A stretch of 64,000 nucleotides of DNA from Bradyrhizobium vignae (lineage in GTDB: Bacteria; Pseudomonadota; Alphaproteobacteria; Rhizobiales; Xanthobacteraceae), in contig NZ_RDQF01000031.1 of NCBI RefSeq assembly GCF_004114425.1, positions 1 to 64,000 on the forward strand, in the 5' to 3' direction. Under the pieces are notes generated by a model. It made no database searches. It saw only the letters and a program-made list of their open reading frames with translations, and was not told where the DNA came from. Made by a program: the position numbers and the translations under genes. The number at the start of each line of letters is the position of its first letter. Positions within the stretch are counted from its first letter, which is position 1. Of this stretch, positions 38,225-47,059 are shown piece by piece.

Positions 38225-39043
38225 GACCTGGCTCCGTTGGCGGAGCGGCAGTTAACAGAGCCGCTTCTATGCTAGGGACTTGGTTTAGACGCGAAGGTCT
38301 GACTCGGCCTTTGCGTCTAGTTGGTGGCATGATGTAGCGGGCACCTCCTAGCAATTGACATGCCAGGACTCGCGAAGTTGATTCAGACCATCCCTTTGAG
38401 ATTTCAGATCGACTCAACCGGAATGTGCTGTCGGGTTCTGCACATGGAGGTCTTGAATCGCACGCCGTGAGTACTCCCAAAAGCCAGGCGAAGGCACTGC
38501 TCGGCGGTAATCTGCGCAATGACGACGGCGAGCGATGTCTTAATCTTCTTTCGAAGCGTGAAAGTCTTTCGTTGCGTAACGAAACAGAAACCGCATTGTC
38601 TCGATTTGAAAGGCATTCGGAGCCGCCCGTTCACCGATCAACGCCAGTCACAGCGTCTGCCCTTTACCCTGAATGCAGGCGAGCATCGGCGAAATGGCAA
38701 TCAGCTAGTTTCTATTTCCGGCAAGGCATCGCGCCGACAGTCTGCTTGCTGAGATCAACCGCAGGGGACTTTATGGTAAGCCTATCGATTGACTACCTTA
38801 AGTCGGAGTCTAATCACGTGGATTTCACAGTGAGCACCAACGGGCCGGAGGAGGATTTCGCAGCTGGAGCGCGAGCGGCCTATGAAGCATTCTGGTCCTC
38901 TGCTCATTTGCAAATGTCGGACCTTTCAACGAGCGTGCTCGAACGCCCAATTTCGCGGCGGCCCTCTCACGTGCCAAGGCAATTTGTGCCACGCTGGTGT
39001 TTGCCACTGGTGGCAAACCGAAGAGTGTTTCTGCACCGACACT
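38225..39043. other. Stretch without convincing gene, upstream of nopM
   Basis: A plus-strand frame (38425-39096) contains MVSLSIDYLKSESNHVDFTV followed by NGPEEDFAAGARAAYEAFWS, which might be a remnant of a real protein. The flanking parts look like noise. No intact gene is supported. Confidence 0.4.
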
Positions 39044-39073
39044 CGTCAGCTGATCGACAGGTGGGCCTGCTAA
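39044..39073 (+). promoter_or_regulatory. tts-box-like promoter element upstream of nopM
   Basis: CGTCAGCTGATCGACAGGTG followed by GGCCTGCTAA keeps the GTCAGCT and TCGA-AG-T core of tts boxes. It lies about 195 bp before the nopM start, farther than for the other effectors here, so the leader would be long. Confidence 0.65.
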
Positions 39074-39267
39074 GGGCAGCAACGCTGTCACGTTGACGGT
39101 CCTCCGGACTTATTACTGGTGCGAGCTTTCTGCGGTTTCGTGACCAGCCGGGCAGCCGCAGCGCACGTGCACACGCTCTCGAATGTGGAACATTCGCTGC
39201 GCGACCACTGCTTCGCGGCCTTGAGAAGCGACGGGCGTACTCTTTGGTTCTGACGATGGGGAAACTG

Positions 39268-41013
39268 ATGGACACAGGACAGGCTCACCGTCGCACGGGT
39301 TCCTCCGGCGACACTTTTGAAGAGGGCGAGCAGGAAAGCTACCTCGGCGGCGTCAACCGAGTCCTGGCGGGTTGGGTCGAAGTTTTGACAGGGTATCGCA
39401 CTGCCGGCTCCTCACGCGCGCGGATCCTCGACAATTGGGTTGCCGAAGAGGGGCAGGGCGAAGCCGAGAATAGGCTACAGGGGCGCAGACGAATCAGGAA
39501 TTCGGATAACACAAGCTCGCGCTCGCTGGATTTGTCCTCGCTCTCGCTGACCGCTCTGCCCGCCGCCCTGCCGCCAAGGTTGCTGGAACTGCGCGCCAGG
39601 CACAACGAGCTAAGCAGCTTGCCTGCTGTGTTCCCACCCGGTCTCCAGCATCTTCTCATCAGCCATAATCGCTTGACCAGTTTGCCGGACGATCTTCCGG
39701 CGTCCCTTTCTGAGCTGGAGGTCGCTGACAACAGCTTGACCAGTCTGCCGGCAAACCTTCCGGCCCGGCTTGCGATCCTGAACGCAAACGACAACCGGCT
39801 AACCAGTCTGCCGGACGCTCTCCCGAGCGGCCTCACCTCGCTTGCGGTTAGTGGCAATCAGCTGACCGAGCTTCCCGCGTCCCTTCCCTCGTGGCTCACT
39901 GAACTCGATGTCAGCGGCAATCAATTGGCCCACCTTCCCGACCCTCTTCCAAGCACGCTCCAATCACTCAATGCCAGGGGTAACCAGCTGACCAGCCTGC
40001 CTGAAGGTGTTCTAGAGGCTGTTATGCCGAATAATAGTCTCTACTACCCGAATCTGGAGAGGGTCGCGTTGGTGGATAACGCGCTGCCGGACGACGTCCT
40101 CGCGCACATGGCTGCGGCTGCAGCGCCACCGCAGCTTGCGCAGCAATCCCTGCATGAGACTGTCGCACACTGGCTCGCAGACGACCCGGCGGAACTGGCG
40201 AAATGGCAGCAGTTTGCAGATGAGCCCGGCGCCCAAGACTACGCTCAGTTCCTGGACAGGCTGCGAGGAACCGTGAACTACGGCAATGACGCGTTTCGGC
40301 AAGCAGTGGCTGATGATCTGCGGCAGGCGGCCGCCAATCCGACATTGCGCGAGCACTTCTTCACGCAGGCGTCCGAAGCCAACACGAGCTGCGAGGATCG
40401 TGTTACTCTGCACTGGAACGGTATGCAGACCGCGCGCCTTAACGCTGAAGTCCAGGACGGCGTGTACGACGACCGTCTTGGTGAACTGATCCAGCGTGGC
40501 CGCGTTGCGTTCCGCCTGGAGGCGCTGGACGAGATCGCGCGCGACAGGGTCAACTCGCTCTCCAGCGGCAACCCGGACGTAGACGACATCGAAGTTTACC
40601 TGGCCTATCAACATCGGCTGCGCGAGCCACTCGAGCTCAGCCATGCCGCCCGTGACATGCGCTTCCTGGCGGTCTCTCACGTAAGCGAGGATGATGCGAC
40701 GGAGGCGCTCGACCTGGTCCGGGAGCGGGAAGCGAGCCAGTTCACCGACTACATGGCAAGCCGCTGGGAACCTTGGGAGAAGGTGCTGCAGCGCATTGCT
40801 CCGGACGAGCATGCAGCGATGCAACACCGGCTGGTCGAAGCCATGGACGAAGAGTTTCAAACCCGCTTGGATCAGCGACTGGCCGAGCATGGTCTTCTAG
40901 GCGATCCGGATGCTGAGCGGGTGCTCGGAGCCCAAGTCAGAAACGAGATCGCTGGCGAGATCAAACGCGAGGTCATGCACCGTGTGCTCGCAGAGCACGG
41001 CCTCGAACTATGA
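39268..41013 (+). CDS. nopM: NopM-type effector: LRR/NEL E3 ubiquitin ligase
   Basis: Protein of 581 residues. Seven leucine-rich repeats of the bacterial x-LTSLPxxLPxxLxxLxxxxNx type follow a short N-terminal secretion region. The C-terminal NEL (novel E3 ligase) domain has the catalytic Cys375 in SCEDRVTLHWN and the conserved DDIEVYLAYQHRLREPLEL segment. Proteins of this IpaH/NopM family are injected by the T3SS and ubiquitinate host proteins. The ATG at 39268 is preferred to 39256 because GGGGA lies a few bases before it. The catalytic residues are intact. A tts-box-like element lies 195 bp upstream and a perfect hairpin just downstream. Confidence 0.92.
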   Translation: MDTGQAHRRTGSSGDTFEEGEQESYLGGVNRVLAGWVEVLTGYRTAGSSRARILDNWVAEEGQGEAENRLQGRRRIRNSDNTSSRSLDLSSLSLTALPAALPPRLLELRARHNELSSLPAVFPPGLQHLLISHNRLTSLPDDLPASLSELEVADNSLTSLPANLPARLAILNANDNRLTSLPDALPSGLTSLAVSGNQLTELPASLPSWLTELDVSGNQLAHLPDPLPSTLQSLNARGNQLTSLPEGVLEAVMPNNSLYYPNLERVALVDNALPDDVLAHMAAAAAPPQLAQQSLHETVAHWLADDPAELAKWQQFADEPGAQDYAQFLDRLRGTVNYGNDAFRQAVADDLRQAAANPTLREHFFTQASEANTSCEDRVTLHWNGMQTARLNAEVQDGVYDDRLGELIQRGRVAFRLEALDEIARDRVNSLSSGNPDVDDIEVYLAYQHRLREPLELSHAARDMRFLAVSHVSEDDATEALDLVREREASQFTDYMASRWEPWEKVLQRIAPDEHAAMQHRLVEAMDEEFQTRLDQRLAEHGLLGDPDAERVLGAQVRNEIAGEIKREVMHRVLAEHGLEL

Positions 41014-41023
41014 GGCTCCCAAA

Positions 41024-41058
41024 CCGCCGCAGAAGTATTTATCATTGCTCTGCGGCGG
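41024..41058 (+). terminator. Hairpin after nopM (candidate terminator)
   Basis: Perfect 10-bp inverted repeat CCGCCGCAGA / TCTGCGGCGG with a 15-base loop, starting eleven bases past the nopM stop. There is no T run after it, so termination by this stem is likely but not certain. Confidence 0.6.
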
Positions 41059-41920
41059 TACCTAAACATCGCTCGTGGAGCCTCGCCCCTCGCTGCCAAG
41101 GTGCTTTTGCACCTTGGAAAGTACGCTGCCGCCGACCAGGGCTTTCGGTGTTTCCGACCGACGAAAAGTCCCGCGCGCGGCGAGGGCGTATCTGCGTCCG
41201 GTCGAAAGCCGCTTCGGGACGAGAGCTCCGTTGCTCGAAAAAGTTGTTGAGGAGACCAACGCGCGCAGCGGTGAAATCACCCGTTGCGGAGGCGCTGCCG
41301 CAGCCAACCAGCTCGGTTTCACGATGCAGCTACCTGTTCGGCAGGTCTATTTGACTTCGGGGCCTTCGCGAGCTGCAACTCAGGACGGCCTGCACACTTC
41401 TCGATAAAACAATGTTTGGGTCGTTTGACGCCTGAACGCCCTTTGTTCGCCGCAGGCGACCCATCTCGTCTTCACGGACCGAACGTCTTTTTCGAAGGCT
41501 TACGGCCGAGTGCCGGACGGCGCATAGGGCATTCGGCAATCGCTCCGGAGTAGTGAAACACAAGCGAGGGCAATTCGGTCCCTACGGACCGCAGTCAAAG
41601 CAGAAGTTGAACTCGAAGGCACGAGAACGAACGTTGCCTGAATGAGCGCCTGCAAGATGACAAGCTCAGCGCCAAAGTTGATACGAGAATGACAAGATGC
41701 TCGTCACGTATGATCATTGGACTCTGTTACAGGTATGTGGCCCCGCCGTGATGCTTGAATTCAGCGCACGATGCAGGCGATCCGTTGCGATGTCGTCGAC
41801 GAATTTCGCCGCCTCGAGCAGGGGGCCAGCGAAGAGGTGCGGCAAATGGGAGTGACCCCGTGCTGTCGTCACGCGGTTGCCGGTGCGAGGCCGGTCTTGA
41901 AGGCAGCGATATCGTGATCT
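41059..41920. other. Stretch without recognisable gene
   Basis: Only overlapping short frames on both strands. It may be the decayed remains of another effector or an insertion sequence, but no family resemblance was found. Confidence 0.4.
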
Positions 41921-41950
41921 CGTCAGCTTTTCGAAAGGTTGCGGCTACAA
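41921..41950 (+). promoter_or_regulatory. tts-box-like promoter element
   Basis: CGTCAGCTTTTCGAAAGGTT followed by GCGGCTACAA closely follows the tts box pattern. It lies about 100 bp upstream of the effector start at 42050. Confidence 0.85.
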
Positions 41951-42049
41951 CAATCGAGAACCTGATTCTTGCTGAACGAGCTGCGATCTGGGCCTTAATC
42001 CAGGCCGTGCGGATTGCTACAGGGTCTACACAAACATGAGGAGAGCAGG

Positions 42050-44302
42050 ATGGATCCGGTTGACCCATTCTTCGATTCAGGAGCCTGGATGCGGGAATAC
42101 GCCGCCCTGCAGGGGCGGTCTGCGCAGGGAGCGGGCAGCCCAAGCGAGCAGGGTGACTTTGAGGGGCGGCTGCGGGACTTGAATCTGGATCCGTCTGATC
42201 AAAGGAACTCAAATTCGCCTGATCGGCCTGCCGCAGGAGGTGGCCGAGCAGTCCGACGAGACGATTTCGGCGGTTCGATGCGGGCGCCGCCGCACTCCGC
42301 TTTTAGGGAGAGTGCGCTGGGCGGCACGCGCCGGAGCGTAGACATTCCCAGCTTTCAGCTTCCCGCTTCGGCGCAACCGCAGCCTAGTTTACGAGATGAT
42401 CTGTTCAGCAGCGCACGTTACAGCTTTCCGGACGCAGAGTCTGTCGCGTCGGCCAAGAGCGGGAAAAGCCGCGGATTATGGTCACGCTTCAAGTCGGGAA
42501 TCGGCAAGGCCCTTGGCGGCAGCAGCAGCGGAAAGTCGTCGCACGAGGTGGGGCAATCTGACGTCATTTCGACGAATTTACGGATTGACTATGCCAGGCA
42601 GCCGGGCCGGACGCGCGGGGGGCCTGTCCCTGACGCGGACGAGATGCTCATAACAGAGTTCAGAAACCGAGCGGCTGGCAACCTCAGCGACGGCACCATC
42701 AAGAATGCGGCAGCCGATTTGCGCCATTTGAGCGCGCGACTGAGTGCGGCGGGCAGGCCCTCAATTGCGGATCGAATTCGCCGGGAATTGGAGAACGCGC
42801 AGCAGGAGAATCCGGAGGTGGAAAACCACCAGCTGGAAGCTGAGCTCGATGAGGATGTCGACACCTACGCAAATGATCGAGGCCGGCGCATCAAGGCGGC
42901 CTTGAAGAAGCTCCGTGAGGTCGGCGCCGGAAACACCCTGGCGGCCGATATCCGTCGACTGGCTCCTTACGCCGCGGACGCAACCCTCATCCGCATGTGG
43001 GCGGCTGCGGAAAAGGCAACACATAGGATCGACTCAAACACGATCGACAGGCTCGCTCGCCGCATGTCCAGGCTGAGTGACTGGCTGCAGACGCATGATA
43101 GGCCGCCTATGGCCGGTCGACTTTCCACGCCCGCATTTGTCCGGGATGTCGAGGAGTACAGGCGCGAAACCGGCGACAGCAAGATCAACGCTGATCTGGT
43201 CAAGCTTGGGCTCTACCAGCAAATCCTTGAAGCGAACAGGGCGCTTGGATTGCCGCCTCCTGAGGATCCCGGCCAGCCTTCTCGGGAAGCTGCTCGACAG
43301 CCGCACTCACTGCAGGAGGCTCCCGCAACACCAGCTAGCCCAAGCGCGGGAGCCTGGGATTGGCTTGGCGAGCAGATCCACGGGCCCACCATATCGATGC
43401 CAGCGCCGCCCCGCGATTGGCAGGCCGGTTCATCGCAGCAGCTCCCCGCAACGCGGGCGGGGGCGAGCACGGGCGCCTGGGATTGGCTCGGCGGTCAAAT
43501 CTACGAATTTGCTTCACCATCGGCAGCGCCGGACTCGGCCGCGCAAGCTCATCTGCCGCTCGAGCTTCCTGCTACTCCGGCCACCCCGAGCCAGGGAGCC
43601 TGGGCTTGGCTTGGGCAACAGATGCAAGAACCCGCCTCGCCGTCGTCCGTGAGGCCCAGGTCGTCAAACATCTACGGCGGTCTCGAGTCCTTCGTTGATC
43701 TGGATCCAAGCACACCCTTCGACTTGCGTGACGATGCGCGCTCTGCGCCAGCACCTGAACCTGCAGCCGCCTCGTCGTTGGCAGAACCGCAGGGGGCAGC
43801 TCCGGAGCTGCGGGATATTGGAGCGATCGTTGGCGCCAACTGGCGCCACGGCTCCCAGGCGGCTTCAGACGTGTTGATCGACGTATTGGGCAACATCAAT
43901 CTGCTGCCAAGCCAGTTCGGGCCAAGTCAGTTTGCGATTAATGGGGAGCGTTATTCCGCGGCATTCGGGCCGGAAGGCGGCACGGATATTCGCCTGATCC
44001 ATCACCCGCGCGTTGCCGGGAACGAAGCTGGCCCATCGCGGCCGCTCTATCGCCCTCCGCAGGTCCTTGCAGCCGCAGGTCGCGGTGAGAATGCAGTGGA
44101 CCTTGGTTATCTGATCCACGGCGGATGGGAGCACAGGGAGCGGTTCCTTCCACTTTATCTTGTCCGCGTGCTGGAAGGCCAGCGCATCATGCCCGAATTT
44201 GGGCGTCCGACCTATTTCGAGATCCGCGGAGTGCCTTACCGAGGCGAGTTGGTGGAAAGTGAGGGACGCCAGCGCGTACGCGTCTATCCCGAACGTCGGT
44301 GA
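42050..44302 (+). CDS. Candidate type III effector with WDWLG repeats
   Basis: Protein of 750 residues from an ATG preceded by GAGGAGAGCAGG. The N-terminus is Ser/Gly/Pro-rich, as in many secreted effectors. A helical middle (residues 190-400) with FRNRAAGNLSDGTIKNAAAD and ETGDSKINADLVKLGLYQQI follows, then three diverged repeats: AGAWDWLGEQI, TGAWDWLGGQI and QGAWAWLGQQM, each with Pro/Ser-rich linkers. The C-terminal 180 residues contain two similar DLGYLIHGGWEHRE / DIGAIVGANWRHGS type segments with matching FGxPxxFEIRGVPYR and FGPSQFAINGERYS parts. A tts-box-like element lies upstream. The helical middle resembles that of the other two repeat-bearing effectors in this window. Exact Nop family not assigned. 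Confidence 0.8.
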   Translation: MDPVDPFFDSGAWMREYAALQGRSAQGAGSPSEQGDFEGRLRDLNLDPSDQRNSNSPDRPAAGGGRAVRRDDFGGSMRAPPHSAFRESALGGTRRSVDIPSFQLPASAQPQPSLRDDLFSSARYSFPDAESVASAKSGKSRGLWSRFKSGIGKALGGSSSGKSSHEVGQSDVISTNLRIDYARQPGRTRGGPVPDADEMLITEFRNRAAGNLSDGTIKNAAADLRHLSARLSAAGRPSIADRIRRELENAQQENPEVENHQLEAELDEDVDTYANDRGRRIKAALKKLREVGAGNTLAADIRRLAPYAADATLIRMWAAAEKATHRIDSNTIDRLARRMSRLSDWLQTHDRPPMAGRLSTPAFVRDVEEYRRETGDSKINADLVKLGLYQQILEANRALGLPPPEDPGQPSREAARQPHSLQEAPATPASPSAGAWDWLGEQIHGPTISMPAPPRDWQAGSSQQLPATRAGASTGAWDWLGGQIYEFASPSAAPDSAAQAHLPLELPATPATPSQGAWAWLGQQMQEPASPSSVRPRSSNIYGGLESFVDLDPSTPFDLRDDARSAPAPEPAAASSLAEPQGAAPELRDIGAIVGANWRHGSQAASDVLIDVLGNINLLPSQFGPSQFAINGERYSAAFGPEGGTDIRLIHHPRVAGNEAGPSRPLYRPPQVLAAAGRGENAVDLGYLIHGGWEHRERFLPLYLVRVLEGQRIMPEFGRPTYFEIRGVPYRGELVESEGRQRVRVYPERR

Positions 44303-44666
44303 AGACGACAAGTTGACTGCAATTCCAAATGCTCGGCGGGCAGCTCGCGCGAGGCGTTCTATCATGCGACGCTTGACGGCCATGCACCCTATCGATGCAG
44401 ATCGCAAAAGTGGGCGCGTGAATACAGGCCTGATTTGGACGGCGGTGTTGACTCCAACGCGTTCTCGATCTGCAATCTCTGGAGGTTGGCTCGGAAGCTT
44501 AGAAAACGACAGTCTCTTAAGAAAACGCGGTGTAAGCCCGATCCATAGTGTGCGCTACCCCACCTTGCCCACCGTCGCTCCTGGTAAGTCTGCTCTGCGT
44601 CGAATGTGCCCTTGCACCAAAGCGGACGGGGCGGGTTGATCCTCGCCCTTCCTAAGGCTCCTCTGC
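44303..44666. other. Convergent intergenic stretch
   Basis: Lies between two convergent effector genes. No gene or clear terminator was seen. Confidence 0.4.
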
Positions 44667-44705
44667 TTATTCATCGTCAAGCAGTCGCCGAAGCTCCCGT
44701 GGAGA
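44667..44705 (-). pseudogene. Remnant of last repeat beyond the amber stop
   Basis: After the TAG at 44706-44708 the same frame reads SPRELRRLLDDE and then TAA (44667-44669). This matches the repeat consensus of the upstream protein, so the TAG looks like a point mutation, for example from CAG, in an older, longer gene. Confidence 0.7.
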
Positions 44706-46736
44706 CTATTGCTCTGGGTCGAAAGTATATCCTTCTGGATCAATGGTGAGCTGAGGGACGAGGGGATCGTCCAGTCCGTAAAGCGTGTCATGCAAGTCCT
44801 TTTCTAGCTGCTGAAGCTCCTCTGCGGGGACTGCGATTGGGGAAGGACTGGGTTGATCACCAAGATGAACCAGCACTCGCCGGAGATCTGTCTGAGGGAG
44901 CTGCTCCGAGTTCAGCGTAACTTGCTCCTGGATGAACGCCGACGTAGCGGATCGATCATCTCGCCCTGCGACGAGCTCCTGAGCCATCCGAAACTCCCCC
45001 GCAGCGAACTGCTCCGGATCAATACTAAGTTCTTCTGGATCAACAGAATAGGAAGGGCCAGGCAGGCCCTCCTGATATTGAAGCTCCTTTGGATAGCCCG
45101 AGATCGGCGACCGGCTCCATTGATCATCAAGATGATCCAATGCTCGTCGGAACTCTATCTGGGGGAGCTGCTGCGAATCGAATGTGATTTGCTCCCGGAT
45201 GAAAGCCGACGTGGCGGGCTGATCATCTCCCTCCTCGGCAAGCTCCTGTGCGTCTTCATCCTCGAGCAGTCGACGAAACTCCCCTGGAGAGAACTGCTCT
45301 GGGTCAATAGAAAATTCTGCTGGATCAAGGGAAAACGAAGAGCTAGGAGCGGCTTCCCCTTCCCGGTGAAGCTCGTCATGTAATTCCGCCGGCTGCCGAA
45401 GCTCCTCTGAAGAAGCCGGACCTGGCGAGACGATCGATTGATCATCACGACGACCCTGTACGCGCCGAAGCTGCTCCTCACCAGGCTGCTCTGGATCGTC
45501 CGCGGCCTGTCCTTCGCGGAGAGCGGGCAGTACGGGCCGACTATCCTGCCCCGCCTGCTGCTCCTCTTGCTGAGCTTCGTGCGAGGCGCCGTGCTGCGCA
45601 GCCGCGCCGTCGATGCGTCTCGGCTCCGCTTGTACCGCGCCTACGCGATTGATGGAAGCCTCGTTTTGCGGAGCAGGAGTGAGCTTAGCGCGAGTGCGCC
45701 ATGGGCGAATGATCGGCATGACGACGCCCGTCGACCGAAAGGTCCGCAGATGCTCTAATGCTCTAACGACTCTGTTGCTCTTGTCCTCTGCGCTGAATTC
45801 GCGGACGTCACCGCCATCGGTCAGCGACTTGCCGTCCAGCCGAGCAACAATGCTTGGTTTGCTTTTTGCGAAGAGCCAACGGCTAAAGCCAATAAGCGAA
45901 TTTGCATGCTGCTTCGCCGTAGCGGCGGCCATCCCGCCCTCAATGAGAGCCTCCTCAAGCCTGAAGACATCGCGAGCATCCTCGGGATAAAGAGGCCGCC
46001 TGTCCCACTGCCCCCGGATTATGACGCCCATTGTGGCGACCGGCATTGCTCCGCCACTTTCTCCTGAAGCGCCGCCTGCGCTCGATTGCCGATATACCAT
46101 AACCTCTTCCAGATCGTTCAGCGTCCTCTTTCTCTTCGCTGCTCTTGATTGAGCTGTGTCATGCTCATGATTGATGAGGACCTCCTCGTTTGGCGGGAGA
46201 TTGCTCCGGGCACGTGCATCCATCGGCTCGTCCGGGGATTGCTGGAGATCGTTAGAAGCGTCTTTCGCTGAGGGGAGCGCGCGCGGTCGCCCCCGAGAAA
46301 CGACATGGTCGGAATCGTGATACGCGCGAAGGACGCTTAGAGCCGTCTTCACGAGAGCCTCTTTGGGAAAGTAGGTATCTGCGTGATGAACTAGGGAGTT
46401 GTGGTCAGCTAGATCAGTCGTTTGGCCACGGGCGCGGAGATCATTCGCCAGTCGACGAAGTGCCTGTGTATAAAACCCGACCGTGTTCCGTTGTGGGTTC
46501 TTCTGAGCCGTATATTGAGCAATCGCCCTGTCGATAAGGTCCCGGTCTTCTGTAGTTAGATGGGGATAGGGGCCCCCACCGCCGCGGACGGGAGCGGGTT
46601 CGGCCTGCCTTGCCTCAGCCAAGTGCTGCTCAAAGCCATCTTGTCCCGCCTGGCTCGTCTGCGGCTCTTGCGAGACCGCGCTTTGCACCTGGGACCAAGC
46701 TGGCACGTTAAACCGGTCAAAATCTTGCGGGTCCAC
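44706..46736 (-). CDS. Candidate type III effector with SPGEF/RRLL repeats, ended by an amber codon
   Basis: Protein of 676 residues. The GTG at 46734-46736 is chosen because GGAGG precedes it and the tts-box-like element lies just upstream; a longer open frame would run through that element. The N-terminal third has helical modules with VGFYTQALRRLANDLRARGQ and AKQHANSLIGFSRWLFAKSK, similar to the effector at 32056. The C-terminal part carries SIDPEQFSPGEFRRLLED, DSQQLPQIEFRRALDHLDD and further repeat units. The frame stops at TAG (44706-44708) inside what would be the last repeat. Secretion by the T3SS is likely from the promoter; function in the plant is unknown. Confidence 0.75.
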   Translation of the reverse strand: MDPQDFDRFNVPAWSQVQSAVSQEPQTSQAGQDGFEQHLAEARQAEPAPVRGGGGPYPHLTTEDRDLIDRAIAQYTAQKNPQRNTVGFYTQALRRLANDLRARGQTTDLADHNSLVHHADTYFPKEALVKTALSVLRAYHDSDHVVSRGRPRALPSAKDASNDLQQSPDEPMDARARSNLPPNEEVLINHEHDTAQSRAAKRKRTLNDLEEVMVYRQSSAGGASGESGGAMPVATMGVIIRGQWDRRPLYPEDARDVFRLEEALIEGGMAAATAKQHANSLIGFSRWLFAKSKPSIVARLDGKSLTDGGDVREFSAEDKSNRVVRALEHLRTFRSTGVVMPIIRPWRTRAKLTPAPQNEASINRVGAVQAEPRRIDGAAAQHGASHEAQQEEQQAGQDSRPVLPALREGQAADDPEQPGEEQLRRVQGRRDDQSIVSPGPASSEELRQPAELHDELHREGEAAPSSSFSLDPAEFSIDPEQFSPGEFRRLLEDEDAQELAEEGDDQPATSAFIREQITFDSQQLPQIEFRRALDHLDDQWSRSPISGYPKELQYQEGLPGPSYSVDPEELSIDPEQFAAGEFRMAQELVAGRDDRSATSAFIQEQVTLNSEQLPQTDLRRVLVHLGDQPSPSPIAVPAEELQQLEKDLHDTLYGLDDPLVPQLTIDPEGYTFDPEQ

Positions 46737-46773
46737 GCTAGCCTCACCTCCAGGATCACCTGAACAGGTCTGA

Positions 46774-46803
46774 CTAGTCGGGCAAGCTTTCGAGAACCTG
46801 ACC
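46774..46803 (-). promoter_or_regulatory. tts-box-like promoter element
   Basis: Read on the minus strand: GGTCAGGTTCTCGAAAGCTT followed by GCCCGACTAG. It matches the tts box core and lies about 38 bp before the GTG start of the effector gene. Confidence 0.8.
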
Positions 46804-47059
46804 TCGCCATGGTTTCGTACGGAAGTTATTCGCCCTGGCGGATCTCGCAATTGACGGCGCTCGAGACCAGCCTCTCCTTAACAATTCGCTCAATTTCCCT
46901 GGAGAACTAAGGACATCGTTTCCCGTGACCCTTTTAGTTGGCGTCCGGTTATATCCGACCTAACGGCTCATCTAGCGCAGATGCGGGGCGATCTTTTCAA
47001 AGAGTTCGCGAAGCCGGTCCCATGCGTCACGAGAAGGTGGGAGCAGAAGGGCGCGATGA

